Assembly: GCF_964656455.1 (NCBI RefSeq)
Contig: NC_135717.1
Span: forward strand, 150,277,793 to 150,341,792
Direction of reading: 5' to 3'
Length of the DNA: 64,000 nt
Origin: Halichoerus grypus
Lineage: Eukaryota; Chordata; Mammalia; Carnivora; Phocidae
In this document: piece by piece, positions 35,695 through 47,219 of the stretch
Numbering within the stretch: position 1 is the stretch's first letter
Layout of the letters: each line of letters opens with the position of its first letter
The notes under the pieces: model-generated
The model's input: only the letters and a program-made list of their open reading frames with translations
What the model was told of the DNA's origin: nothing
Database searches by the model: none
Program-made: the position numbers and the translations under genes

Positions 35695-36915
35695 TTTATC
35701 AATATGCTTTTACTTTTGTTACTTCATTTGGTCTCAAAATATATACTCTAAGGTAACAAGGCAAGCGTTATCAACTTTGATTTATAAATTAAGACGTATA
35801 ATGTCATTAATTTAGATGATTTATATGAAACTGCACCAAAAATTAATGAAAACATCTCTGGGCTTAATTCTTATTACAGTGTTCCTTCAAGTGTAGAGGA
35901 AGGCTTCTGACATGTCGGTGTTGAAATTTCTTAAGATGTCTCATAAATCTCATAAGAAGCAAAACTCACCCTACTTTTTGGGTGGATTTAAAAAGTGTGT
36001 TCTTCAACTTTTAAATTTTAAAGGTTTCTTTTAAAGAAACATATGCTATCCCAGCTGTCTACATCTAATAAAGCAGCCACTGACAGAAGGGGAAAAAGTG
36101 GAATATAACATTTCAGAGGTTCTTCAGATACACTGAATACTATGAATGCAGTTAAATCAGGTTTACGTGCAAGTATAGGAATTATGGGAAGGGGAAACAT
36201 CCTATAATGTATGTAGAATCCCAGACTTTCAAAGGCAATACTGTTTACAATGTAGAGCTTATTAACAAGCCAGAAAAATCATAGGTTATTAAACAAACAA
36301 ACAAAGAAAAATGCTGGCTGTTTCTGGTAGTCATGTATTTAAAAATCACATGTTTAATTATAAGATGTTTTTATAACATTTCATGTTAATAAGATTTATA
36401 ATGTTTTTCCTCTGCCTCATGATCCCTATGTGAATAATTATACAAAGAAGTCAGTTCATGTCCCCTTGCGCTTTACTTTCTCATGGTCAGAAGTAGTAAT
36501 ATTGTAACAGTTTATAGATACTGTTTAAGAATTTTCTTAAAAGTCACAATGGTCAAAATCAGTAAAAAAAAAAAAAAAGGAATCAACACAAAGAGAAAAA
36601 CCATTAGACTTACTAACAACTAATGCTGTACATTCAAGTTGAATCAATAACTTAAATAAGACTATTTTTCATATAATTGACTGACAAAGCTGATATTTTT
36701 TATGACTCCTTGTATGATTTATGTTTAAAAGTCAATTTGGTTTCAGACACAGATCTTTCTAATCTCACTTTGCTTGCAAGAGAGCAACAATAATAGGGCT
36801 GTCAGGGCCCAAAAGGGAGAGGGAGGGCTTCCCAAGGTGCCTTCCCCTTCCAGATAGTCTCTCCTCTTCAGGGGAGGTTCCAATAAAAACCTGCTAAAAG
36901 GACAATTATGGGAGC
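35695..36915. other. Intergenic, no gene seen
   Basis: AT-rich, with a short AAAC tract near 36290 and a poly-A run near 36565. The 60-codon minus frame at 36018-36200 is unsupported. Confidence 0.5.
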
Positions 36916-36917
36916 CC

Positions 36918-37076
36918 CAACTGCACCTTACAGAATCATCTGGGAAGCTTGTTAAATATGTGCATTCTTATACCCCACTTGCAAACTCTCCCAAATAGGA
37001 ATCTCTAGGGTGGGACCCAGAAATCTTATTGAATAAGATCTCTGGATATTTTCACACACTAACGTTTGGGAACCAC
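36918..37076 (-). mobile_element. MER5A-like hAT DNA transposon
   Basis: 'agaatcatctgggaagcttgtta', 'aggaatctctagggtgggacc' and 'aacgtttgggaaccacac' reproduce the MER5A order. Non-autonomous. Confidence 0.75.
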
Positions 37077-37099
37077 ACATCTAACTTCAGAAATAACAT

Positions 37100-37198
37100 G
37101 AACAAGTTACTGAGCCTCACCGATTCTCAGTTTCCTTCTTTGTATATTGGAGATAATTATATTCACCTCATAAGATCATTATAAAGATTCAATTAGGT
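37100..37198 (-). mobile_element. MIR SINE fragment
   Basis: Antisense MIR: 'caagttactgagcctcaccg', 'tctcagtttccttctttgta', 'ttcacctcataagatcatta'. Confidence 0.75.
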
Positions 37199-37199
37199 A

Positions 37200-38105
37200 A
37201 AACCAAGATAAAACCTAGGAAGCTTGCAACTCTTATTACTATTTTTAAAGTCATTGCTAGTGACCCTGAGTTCCTGGTTTTCTGGGCTGATTCAGTGGAA
37301 AAACAAAGGATTTGAGGATATTTGTAAGAAAGAAGGTCAAGGAATAGATCATGAAATTTAGACATATTACTGATTAAAACGAAGCCAGAAAGGATTTGGC
37401 AGACTGAAAGAAAAATGAGTGTTGGAGGGTCGGAGAGTCTCAGTGAAATCAAAGAAAAATGTGTAGTGAGCTTCCATGGAGAGTTGGCAAGATGGAGAGT
37501 AGAGAAGAAAGTGTGTTTTCTTTCCTCACATTTCTAGAATGGAAATTGTGTGTGTATGTATCTGTGTGTCCGTGTGTATGTGTATAAAAGTTGGAAATGT
37601 GATAACACTATGAAAAGCGCATGACATCAGCTACAAAAGTTGTGAAACGGGAAACACAAGACAATTGGATATGGGACAATTTAAAACCCTCAAGCCAAAA
37701 ATCAAAACCTCATTTCTACTCCATCTAAAGAATCTCTTCCTCTTCCCTAAAAAGTTGTGCTTCTCTTTATGAGAGCAAGGGGTTAGAGAACAAAATAAGA
37801 GAAGAAATTTGCCAAAGAACAGGGAGTTAGAATTTAAGATTTCACAGGACTTGAGGCTCCCGATTATGGCAAGACTGAAGTATGACAGCAAAATTGACAA
37901 GGTGGACGTGAAGGCCATTGGGGTTGAGGCCGAGGGCCCGTGAAATGGCTATTATGGTATGGATTTCCAACAGAGCTAGGGGGATGGCTGGGTTTCTGGG
38001 GGAGAGGAAGACTGGGCTCTGGAGGCAATCAAGTGATCACTGAAAGCTGGATAGTGTTCAGGCGCCTGCTAGACGGAGAAGAGGAGAAGGGTAGAAGGGC
38101 TTGGG
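37200..38105. other. Intergenic, no gene seen
   Basis: A short TG-rich microsatellite at about 37548-37585. No gene; the 87- and 95-codon minus frames have no domain. Confidence 0.45.
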
Positions 38106-38106
38106 T

Positions 38107-38322
38107 CGTGTACATTACATCATTGGCTTTTGATGGAGTGTTCCATGATTCATTGTTTGCGTATAACACCCAGTGCTCCATTCAGTATGTGCCCTCTTTA
38201 ATACCCATCACCAGGCTAACCCATCCCCCCACCCCCCTCCCCTCTAGAACCCTCAGTTTGTTTCTCAGAGTCCATAGTTTCTCATGGTTCATCTCCCCTT
38301 CCAATCCCCCCCCTTCATTTTT
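38107..38322 (-). mobile_element. Carnivore L1 3' UTR fragment lacking its tail
   Basis: Antisense copy of the same L1 module as at 27393-27700, but it starts at 'gtacattacatcattgg' without the terminal 'ttatgttaatcacc' block and T-run, and stops in 'ccccccttcattttt'. No clear target-site duplication was seen. The 128-codon plus frame at 37940-38326 crosses into it and is a shadow. Confidence 0.85.
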
Positions 38323-38324
38323 TT

Positions 38325-38976
38325 AAAAGCCACTGTGACTGGTTTAAAAAGAGCCTGCAGAAAAAAGGAAAAAGCTTTTTCCCCTGCTTTCTCACATAAG
38401 GGGCCCTAAGTTTACATTTTGCCCTGGACCCTACAATTTATGTAGCTGGCCCTGACTGGAGGTTTCCAGAGGTAACAAAGGAAGACCACAGGAGGACAAT
38501 GAGGAGAGGACTAGAGAGAGGGGACATCAGTGGGACTCTAGGGGAGGACGGATGGATAGACAGCAGGGGATGATGGGCGTTGCATTTTGAGCAGTGGCCA
38601 AGGAGAAGATTGTGAGAGAGATGGAAATTACCCTGTCGAAGATCCAAATGGAACTCTGGCAGAAGTTTTAGTAAGAGTGCACTGAACTCTAGTGCTTACC
38701 TTTATTGCTCGTGGCCTCTGCTCAGGGCACTAATTAGAAAGTTGGGAGGTTCTCATAAGTTGGTTCAATAAATCCTTTCCCAGTGGCTACTGACACAAAC
38801 CACTTCAAATCTGAAACGGCTCCTCTTGCTGAATACAGCAGTACCCTGTGGGGGCAAGTGGAGGCCAAGGGAAGGCAGTAGGGGCAGGATTTGAGTCTCA
38901 TTGGAAAGAGCTGGATGTAGCCAAAACCTATTGAGCTTGTAAAGGAAAAACGAAAAGCTTGGAATCCTGGCTTTTT
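38325..38976. other. Intergenic, no gene seen
   Basis: No recognised gene or repeat family. Confidence 0.45.
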
Positions 38977-38990
38977 CAGTTGCCAATTTT

Positions 38991-39189
38991 TTATTTATTT
39001 ACTTATTTTTAAAGATTTTATTTATTTTTTGACAGAGAGACAGCGAGAGAGGGAACACAAGCAGGGGGAGTGGGAGAAGCAGGCCCCCCGCTGAGCAGGG
39101 AGCCCGATATGGGGCTCAATCCCAAGACCCCAGGATCATGACCTGAGCCGAAGGCAGATGCTCAATGACTGAGCCACCCAGGCGCCCCA
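38991..39189 (-). mobile_element. CanSINE
   Basis: Antisense full-length copy with T-rich end, 'gagagagggaacacaagcag', 'gcaggccccccgctgagcag', 'aggatcatgacctgagccg', ending 'gagccacccaggcgcccc'. Duplications 'cagttgccaa' at 38977 and 39190. Confidence 0.97.
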
Positions 39190-39204
39190 CAGTTGCCAAC
39201 TTTT

Positions 39205-39310
39205 AACCCTGATCACAGACCTTAACTTCTCTGAGGTTTATCTATAAAATGGGGATGGTGATCATTCTTGCTTTCTGACTACCTGAGTTTGTTAAAAGTG
39301 TCAAAGTGTA
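39205..39310 (-). mobile_element. MIR SINE, split by a CanSINE
   Basis: Antisense MIR words 'cttaacttctctgaggttta' and 'tctataaaatggggatgg' end at the CanSINE insertion point and resume after 39525 with 'ttgcaaatggctacataaat'. Confidence 0.65.
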
Positions 39311-39510
39311 GGGGGCGCCTGGGTGGCTCAGTCGTTAAGCGTCTGCGTTCAGCTCAGGTCATGATCCCAGTGTCCTGGGATCGAGCCCCGCATCGGGCTC
39401 CCTGCTTGGCGGGAGGCCTGCTTCTCCCTCTCCCACTCCCCCTGCTTGTGTTCCCTCTCTCGCTGTGTCTCTCTCTGTCAAATAAATAAATAAAATCTTT
39501 TAAAAAAAAA
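39311..39510 (+). mobile_element. CanSINE inserted in MIR
   Basis: Full-length copy starting 'gggggcgcctgggtggctca' and ending 'aataaataaaatcttttaaa', bounded by exact duplications 'agtgtcaaagtgta' at 39297-39310 and 39511-39524, the signature of a recent target-primed insertion. Confidence 0.97.
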
Positions 39511-39589
39511 AGTGTCAAAGTGTATAAAAAATGTGAAATTGCCTTGCAAATGGCTACATAAATATTAATTGATACTTTAAGTCTATATT

Positions 39590-40340
39590 CTTTTTTTTTT
39601 GTTTAGATGGATTATTGGTTCCTCCAAATTACTCTGTGACAGCATTTAGGGGAGAGACACTGGAGTTCTGCTTCATTGTTGCCTGCCCCACATCTCTGGA
39701 AGGTTGAAGTCTTAGGGTGGAGCTCTGAAAATTTTAAACGCAAACAAAGCTAAAGCAGAAAGTGAGGTTCCAAAGCAGAGGAAAGCAAAGTCCATATATA
39801 CAAATGTCAAGTGTGAATGGATGAATGTCCTAGAGGATATATATTAGATTAAGAAGATGGGAAGAAAAAGCAAAGGTCTTATCTTTCTGAATTTTAGAAT
39901 CCTTTTTATTCTATACCATTTTATCTACGTCGAGGGAGTCTCTTTTTCTGTGTTATTGTCTCTTTTTCTTTTCTATATATTATGGAAGGGTCTAAAATGT
40001 AAGTGGGCTTAGCCCTGCTTATCCACTTTTCCTTATTTATCAGTGGAGTATCTACAGAGGAGCAATTGTGGGCAGTGAGGAAAAAACAAATAACCAACCT
40101 AAAGAGACCAATGAAGCATCGCATTCAATAATAATGTCAGGGTTTTAGAAAAGGAGTTAAAGACGGTCCAGAAATTAAAATTTCTGTAAAATGTTTCAGG
40201 TACCTCTTAATAAATCAAAACCTTAGCGCGATTCAAACAAATGTTTTGGAAATATCTTTTCTCAAACATGTATTTAAAATTTTAAAGTAGATAATGTCCA
40301 TCTCTTAAATTTTGTTAGATTTTGGAGACAGAATTTAAAA
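39590..40340. other. Intergenic, no gene seen
   Basis: No recognised gene or repeat. The 67-codon minus frame at 39921-40124 is unsupported. Confidence 0.45.
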
Positions 40341-40350
40341 TCATAAGGTG

Positions 40351-40553
40351 GGGCTCCTGGGTGGCTCAGTCGTTAAGCGTCTGCCTTCGGCTCAGGTCAT
40401 GAACCCAGGGTCCTGGGATTGAGCCCCGCATTGGGCTCCCTGCTCCACAGGAAGCCTGCTTCCCCTCCCTGCTCCCCCTGCTTGTGTTCCCCCTCTCACT
40501 GTGTCTCTCTCTGTCAAATAAGTAAATAAAACCTTTAAAAAAATAAAATAAAC
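40351..40553 (+). mobile_element. CanSINE
   Basis: Copy starting 'gggctcctgggtggctcagt', with 'ccttcggctcaggtcatgaa' and an A-rich tail, bounded by exact 10-bp duplications 'tcataaggtg' at 40341-40350 and 40554-40563. Confidence 0.97.
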
Positions 40554-40564
40554 TCATAAGGTGT

Positions 40565-42240
40565 CCCAAATTGTTTTTTTTTTTTTTTTTCCTCCTGTGG
40601 AGATTAACAAACATAGTAAATAGAGTAAGGTGTTCCATTCTCTCCAGTGGTGGTGTTGCCATCGCTTCTTTGAAAAGATCGCCACCTAGGGGAAATTATG
40701 AGTCAAAGCAACATCTGCAATGCACCACGCATGCTGCATAATACCTAATGACATATAGAAGAAGAAAACCATCTATTTCAGTGAATGAGGTGGGCCACCT
40801 AGGAAACACATATTAAGCCATGTGCCTAGTATGTGTGTTTTGCATAATTTATTTAATTTTACTTTTAAGTACCATTAACACTGCATGTAGCTTTTGTTTA
40901 TGCATTAGGGCTTGACTTCTAATTTCTTTCCTCCATATCTGGGGATATTTTTAGAAAATAGATATGCTGATATTTGGCTGCAGGGGTAAATTTGCATTTG
41001 GGGAAAATTCTTAAATTTAAAAATAATCAGTAATTTAATTAGTACCCTGGAAATGTTTAAGAGCCCAACATACTAAGGAATTCTATCTTAATTAAGTCTT
41101 AGAAATCAACAAAAAACTAATTTTCCTTGAACTCCTTTGTTTCTGAGCATGTCTGACTAGGTTTCAAATCATAGCAAGTAGAGCAGGAGAGAGTGTAGTT
41201 GGTTGATTCGGATAGAAATGGGCTAATTTTCTTTGCTTCAATTTCTGATGGTTTTCAATCATAGCAATTTCTAAAAGCATATTTAACATGAAATATGATC
41301 CAAGCAGTAATCTTGCTGTGCTATGTAACAAATAGGAGAACTTGAAAGAAAGCAACAGATCTTTAAGGTAGGTTTAAATGGATGATTTAGCAGCTATGAG
41401 AAATGTATATGCTGTTTTTTTTTTTTAAAGGAAAAGCTGCCAACCTCAAAAGTTAACTCTTAAAAAGTCCCTTAAAATGATTTTACATTAAATCATGTTC
41501 TGAAGATAACAATTTTTGGTTGATTGGATTCCCCTGGGTTACTAATTTTCAATGTGTCTAGACCTACGGAGTAGGTAAGAGTATAAATAGGGAAAAGACA
41601 ACTTGTGGATTATTTGAAGAAGTTTTATTGTCCTGTGTTTACCCTCATTAGATCTAAGTCATCAATCTTCCTCAAGAAATGGTAAGCCTCTTGGAGGCAG
41701 AGACTATTTTTTTATATGCAGTCATTTCTAGAGTGTCATTTGGTCAGTGTCTGTTCTGATTGATTGATATCCATAGTACCTACCAGTGATTAAATATTTT
41801 GAATATAATCCTTAGATATATCTATAGCACTTAGTCCGTGACATTTTAAGAAGTACACAAAACACAATGGGTGAGTGAATGAATGAATGGCCTCCCAAAC
41901 TGGACCTACCCTCTGTTTTAAATGTATGTTAATTGAATGTATCACTCTCCCCCACATGTGAATATCCCTTAATTAAGTTAATCTACTGTAGAAGGTCTGA
42001 TTAACATTTGTAAGGCAAAGGCAAACATAAATTATTCTTATCCTTTTTTAGAGGATCACTAGCCTAAGCATCTTTATAGGTAATCAATCAGTAATGGCAC
42101 ACCAAAGGGAACTATTTTGTCATATGAAATTATAAATGTGTATATATGTATTTATTTATATAAATATATATTTTTATACATGTGCATAGAAATATAATCT
42201 TAGGAATAAGTAGCATAGTTGGTAATGGAATAGAAAAAAA
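40565..42240. other. Intergenic, no gene seen
   Basis: A poly-T run at 40573-40590 and an imperfect CTCF-like core on the minus strand near 40678-40694 ('tcccctaggtggcga', two deviations). No gene or named repeat. Confidence 0.45.
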
Positions 42241-42247
42241 TTCTTGT

Positions 42248-42374
42248 GGCGCCTGGGTGGCTCAGTCAGTTAAGCATCTGACTCGATCTCAGCTCAGGTC
42301 TCGATCTCACAGTTATGTGTTCAAGTCCCTCATTGGACTCCACACTGGGTGTGGAGCCTACTTAAAAAAAAAAA
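42248..42374 (+). mobile_element. CanSINE (short, older type)
   Basis: 'ggcgcctgggtggctcagtc', 'ctcaggtctcgatctcacag', 'gtgtggagcctacttaaaaa'. Same short subtype as 5061-5180; duplications are imperfect. Confidence 0.9.
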
Positions 42375-42375
42375 T

Positions 42376-43915
42376 CTTAGGTGCGTTAACATGAATTATA
42401 AATCAATCTACCTGGATAAGTAAACTCGACATTTGATCATTACCTAGTGAAATGATTTAAATGACCTGACAGCCCATATGTAACATATCTAATATATGTT
42501 CAATTTAGTGAGTACTGATTATCTTCTGTTTGCAAAGTAGCTGTGTTATGAGTCTAAACTTTAGTGTCCTACAGTTTTTGTATAAAAATGGCCAATAACA
42601 ATGAACAACCTAAATGCTGAAAAATTCTGTGTTCTAAAACACACTTGACCTCGAGGACTTTAGTAAAATCCTTGTGAATCTGTCTGGTGTATGTAATCTA
42701 GAGCAATCAGCATTCTCTCTCTAGCCTCTACCACCACGTATAGTCCCCCTCAAGTCTTATCCTGCTCTGTTTCCACAGGCCCTCTTTTTCTCTAAGTCAA
42801 CGGCTTTGCTACACTGGAAAAACTAATCCATGCTAATGTATTCATTGGGTATTACTCATTGTCAACTCTCTCCTGGTAAGTGCAGAATGTAATAGTTGAT
42901 TTATAAAGAAAAAAGTTGTCTTAAACTTAAGGAGTAGTGAGGTTTAAGCTAGACAAAACATAAATATGACATCGGCCAATGGAAACTATTTTGAAAAAAG
43001 AATTTTAAAGTACACCAAAATTTAAATTCCCTGTCTTTTGCCCTACTTACGGCTGGGTCTGATGGTAATGAGTGGCAGAGGAGTTGTGACACTTTACATA
43101 GTTTTATTCCTAGCTAAATCCTTATTTTCTATGAAATTTCATCCACATTTCCTATTTCAATTCTTGCCTCCTCTAGTTCCTGATGCTTTCCTTATGGTGA
43201 AACTTTCTCAGCTTTTACACTTGGACTCTTGACTATACCCAAAGCGTTCAACTGACCTCCTGATATTGGCTACGGTTTTTATTTTTTACACCGTATTTTA
43301 TATTTTCCCCTACCAGTGACAGCCCTCGGGTTCTTACCCCGTCAGTCGCTGACAATTTTCCATTCCCACCCACTTCCATTAGTGACAGCCGATTCCTCAT
43401 TTAGAGAATTAAGAATTCTGCAATCAGAATGTGCTTTCTACTTTCACCTTAGAAGAAAAGGGAAAGGGGCCAGGAAACTGCTCTAATGATGTGAATATTC
43501 TAACACAGTTTGGCACTCTGCTGCTTGGCTCTCTTTAAAAATGTCTCATCCCATAAATAATTTATCACAGAACCTTTGGACATCAATTACTGAGACTCAG
43601 CATTTTTTCAGGACAGGATTACAATATGCAGTGTGACTGCCGAAGTTTGACTTTGGATGTTCACTCTGAGGGATGTCCTTGAATAATCTGAACTGAATTT
43701 GAAATTTCATCATACTCCCCCCCCCATTTCACGGAGTAGAGCAATGATACAAGGAGTGCGGGGCTTCCAACTTCAGTCATCTGTTAGCTTTGCACCCTTG
43801 ACTACAGGAGCCATTCAGCAGCCGTCAGCTTCAGCTTCCTCACTGCTAAACTAACTGAGCAGTCCTGGCACAGGAGAAGGACCTGGCCAATGCTACTTTA
43901 AACATGGCAAAAATA
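42376..43915. other. Intergenic, no gene seen
   Basis: The 64-codon frame at 43038-43232 has no domain. No named repeat. Confidence 0.45.
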
Positions 43916-43921
43916 AGTGTT

Positions 43922-44201
43922 TTTAAAAAATATTTTATTTATTTATTTGAGAGAGAGAGAGACCGAGATAGCGAGAAAGGGCACGAGCAGGGAGGAGAGG
44001 GAGAAGCAGGCGCCCCGCGGAGCAGGGAGCCTGATGCAGGGCTCTGTCCCAGGACCTCGGGATCATGACCTGAGCCGAAGGCAGATGCTTAACCGACTGA
44101 GCCACCCAGGGAGCCCGATGTGGGGCTCGATCCCAGGACCCTGGGATCATGACCTGAGCTGAAGGCAGACGCTTAATGGACTGAGCCACCCAAGCGTCCC
44201 T
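43922..44201 (-). mobile_element. CanSINE with internal 84-bp duplication
   Basis: Antisense copy with a normal T/GA-rich end at 43922-43975. The head portion is duplicated in tandem: 44024-44107 and 44108-44191 have an 84-bp period with several differences. Host duplications 'aaaataagtgttt' at 43909-43921 and 44202-44214 bound the whole composite, so it behaves as one insertion. Confidence 0.92.
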
Positions 44202-44214
44202 AAAATAAGTGTTT

Positions 44215-44590
44215 AAATTTCCAAACCAGGTACTTTAAACTGCAGAATTATGATAAACTTCAGATGTATTTTCAGGTGCCCTTTAAGAGGAGAATTGTTG
44301 CTGTGAGCATTACCAAGGTCGTTCCTATTCATGATTCTGTGGCCTAACAAGCTAGAGCCACGAGCTTCCTTGTTACATTAAAGGACTTTGTGTTTAGTTC
44401 CCATAAGGATCTGTCTGTCCACAAGGACCTGCCCATTGTATGATATAGAGTTTAGAGTGCAAGAGATGTTCTGCAGGCTTCTTGCTGAAAATGATTTTAG
44501 TACACACATCATGAATAAGTCATACTTCCCTATGAAAACTACCTAATCATCAGAGATCATTTCATAGATTTCGTTTTATTTTTTCATAAT
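44215..44590. other. Intergenic, no gene seen
   Basis: No recognised gene or repeat. Confidence 0.45.
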
Positions 44591-44599
44591 ATTAAAAAT

Positions 44600-44727
44600 A
44601 TGTATTGAGGGCTTCTTATATGCAAGAGCCTGCACTGAAAATACAAAATTGGTTCTTTGCTCTGGGGGGATTTTCTAGGCAGAAGAGAACTACAGAAAAC
44701 TAACTATAATTTTAAAAGGATAATGGA
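44600..44727 (-). mobile_element. Probable L2 3' end, cut by L1
   Basis: 'tattgagggcttcttatatg', 'aagagcctgcactgaaaata', 'tttgctctggggggattttc' follow the antisense L2 end. It is interrupted at 44727 by a young L1 and seems to continue after 45763. Confidence 0.45.
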
Positions 44728-45749
44728 GACACATGAAAAAGTGCTCAACATTGCTCGACATCAGGGAAATCCAAATCAAAACCTCAATGAGATACCACCT
44801 CACACCAGTCAGAATGGCTACAATTAACAAGTCAGGAAATGACAGATGTTGGCGGGGATACGGAGAAAGGGGAACCCTCCTACACTGTTGGTGGGAATGC
44901 AAGCTGGTGCAACCACTCTGGAAAACAGTATGGAGGTTCCTCAAAAAGTTGAAAATAGAGCTACCATATGATCCAGCAATTGCACTACTGGGTATTTACC
45001 CCAAAGATACAAATGTAGGGATCCGAAGGGGTACGTGCACCCCGATGTTTATAACAGCAATGTCCACAATAGCCAAACGGTGGAAAGAGCCAAGATGTCC
45101 ATCGACAGATGAATGGATAAAGAAGATGTGGTATATATATACAATGGAATATTATGCAGCCATCAAAAGGAATGAGATCTTGCCATTTGCAATGACGTGG
45201 TTGGAACTGGAAGGTGTTATGCTGAGCAAAATAAGTCAATCAGAGAAAGACATGTATCACATGACCTAACTGATATGAGGAATTCTTAATCTCAGGAAAC
45301 AAACTGAGGGTTGCTGGAGTGGTGGGGGGTGGGAGGGATGCGGTGGCTGGGTGATAGACATTGGGGAGGGTATGTGCTATGGTGAGTGCTGTGAAGTGTG
45401 CAAGACTGTTGAATCACAGATCTGTACCTCTGAAACAAATAATGCAATATATGTTAAGAAGAAAAAAAAAGAAGAAGATAGCAGGAGGGGAAGAATGAAG
45501 GGGGGGAAATCGGAGGGGGAGACGAACCATGAGAGACTATGGACTCTGAAAAACAAACTGAGGGTTCTAGAGGGGAGGGGGATGGGAGGATGGGTTAGCC
45601 TGGTGATGGGTATTAAAGAGGGCACATTCTGCATGGAGCACTGGGTGTTATATGCAAACAATGAATCATGGAACACTCCATCAAAAACTAATGATGTAAT
45701 GTATGGTGATTAACATAACAATAAAAAATTTAAAAAAAAGAAAAAAAAA
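44728..45749 (+). mobile_element. Young carnivore L1, 5'-truncated
   Basis: About 1 kb: ORF2 3' end, a G-rich segment (45300-45375), the AGAAGA-rich 3' UTR module and an A-tail. Exact duplications 'aaaaggataatgga' (44714-44727 and 45750-45763) bound it. LINE-1 moves by target-primed reverse transcription; this copy lost its 5' part on insertion and cannot move itself. Confidence 0.97.
44733..45272 (+). pseudogene. L1 ORF2p C-terminal fragment, frame still open
   Basis: Encodes about 178 residues of the carboxyl end of the L1 ORF2 protein, recognised by the conserved '[18 protein letters not shown]' block, 'LLGIYPKD', and '[17 protein letters not shown]'. The region includes the C-terminal cysteine-rich segment of ORF2p but none of the endonuclease or reverse transcriptase domains. 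The frame has no stop or frameshift, as expected of a recent insertion. The apparent start Met is simply an internal codon after truncation. It has no host function. Confidence 0.92.
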
Positions 45750-45764
45750 AAAGGATAATGGAAT

Positions 45765-46120
45765 TATCAATGAAGGGAGTGTGAAGGAAGTACAAAGCAG
45801 GAGTACCTGCTCTTTCTGGAGGTGCTCGGAGCAATTGATGAACGCATTACTAAGAAAGTTGTAAATGTGGAAATGGCTTCTCAGGCTAAGGCAGAGCCAA
45901 TCCTTAGCACTGATTTATGCTCCCAGTAGAAGTGGTTAAGCAGCTGGAAAGAGCTGGAAATGGGACAGTAATAAAAATATTAATTATCCTCTGGATGCCA
46001 GACAAACAAATAAGCAGGTTTGTCTCTTTCCCTAATAAGTTGTACTCTAATTAGTGTCTTTGATCATTAATAAATTAAATGATGCTCAAGTCCCAGGAGG
46101 TAATTGACTATCACAAGTCT
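45765..46120. other. Intergenic, old L2 remnant likely
   Basis: The first part probably continues the L2 cut by the young L1 ('attatcaatgaagggagtgt'); the remainder is unassigned. No gene. Confidence 0.35.
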
Positions 46121-46124
46121 TTCA

Positions 46125-46220
46125 TTTAAAACTAGGCAAAATAATATAACACTGTATGTCAACTAACTGAAATTAAAATAAAAACTTAAAATTAAAAAAA
46201 TATATAAAATAAAATAAATA
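46125..46220 (+). mobile_element. L1 3' end fragment
   Basis: 'aatataacactgtatgtcaac' and 'taactgaaattaaaataaaa' before a long A-rich end match the end of an older L1 3' UTR. Confidence 0.55.
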
Positions 46221-46224
46221 AAAT

Positions 46225-47015
46225 TAGGCCAATGGACACATACTCTTATTTTTATTTCTCAGGATTAAGGTAGTATTAAGCATTGTTTACTTCAGCAATT
46301 TGGATTTAAAATTTAAGCATAAAGATCAATTCCAAATTTGTTGTCTTTTCTGCTGTTGATATTAAAATCAAAACAAATACTGTCAGTACAAATTGCTGAT
46401 ATTAATTAGTGGTATAAATGCCAAAAGGAATTCAACATAGATTTATCGCAGTAATAATTTAGATGAAATTTTCTTATCAGTATAAAATTATAAGTATAAA
46501 AATAATAATCTATGGAAATCCAAGAGTCTTGTGGGTCTGTTTTCCTTCTTTCTTTTACAGACTTTGGTAGTTTATATTTACGGCTTAGTTTCATGGGTCA
46601 AAAAGACCTATTTTACTATTATTAAACACCGAGATATTTGGTAACACATTCAATAAATGATACAAATATCTTAACATGGTGCTTTGTGCCAACCTCTTTA
46701 AAATATTCCTTTTCTATGTATTAATATACGTGTCCCCCCAAAATGCATCTGTAAACACAACAGAAACACTGTGATCCTTAGTTCACATCTAAAAGTTTTT
46801 CCTTTGCCACTAGGTGGCACCTATATATTAATAGTTGAAGAGCACATGTTCTGAAAGAAGGCAAAACTAAGAGTAAATGAAAGAAAGGAAAGTTAGTTTA
46901 ATTTTGTTTTGTATTTAAATATTTGTCCTGCGATATACTTCAAGGCGATGGGTTTATTGCAGGAAATAGTGTGGGATTCACCAATTATTTTTAAGAAAAG
47001 GAAAACATGCTTTAT
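46225..47015. other. Intergenic, contains a CTCF-like motif
   Basis: AT-rich with no gene. The motif at 46807-46820 is listed separately. Confidence 0.5.
46807..46820 (+). promoter_or_regulatory. CTCF-like motif, plus orientation
   Basis: 'ccactaggtggcac' fits the CTCF core CCASYAGRKGGCRS at all 14 positions. It points right, towards CCER1, and is convergent with the minus-strand motifs at 58941 and 60460. Occupancy unknown. Confidence 0.5.
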
Positions 47016-47017
47016 TT

Positions 47018-47216
47018 TTATTTTTTTAAAGATTTATTTTTACTTATTTTAGAGAGAGAGCATGAGCAGGGGGAGGGGCAGAGGGAGAGAGAATCTCAAG
47101 CAGACTCCCCAGTGAGAGTGGAGCCCGATGCGGGGCTTGATCTCATGACCCTGAGATCATGACCTGAGCCAAAATCAAGAGTTGGTCGCCCAACCAACTG
47201 AGCCACCCAGGTGCCC
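47018..47216 (-). mobile_element. CanSINE
   Basis: Antisense: 'aaagatttatttttacttat', 'gagcatgagcagggggaggg', 'gagcccgatgcggggcttga', 'gatcatgacctgagccaaaa', ending 'gagccacccaggtgcccc'. More diverged than neighbours, so older. Confidence 0.95.
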
Positions 47217-47219
47217 CTG

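Noticed and set aside
37940..38326. 128-codon plus-strand frame
   Set aside because: Its second half is antisense L1 3' UTR; the same peptide recurs at other L1 copies (27455, 33794, 45377).
40678..40694. CTCF-like motif on the minus strand
   Set aside because: Two deviations from the core consensus; too weak to list as a site.
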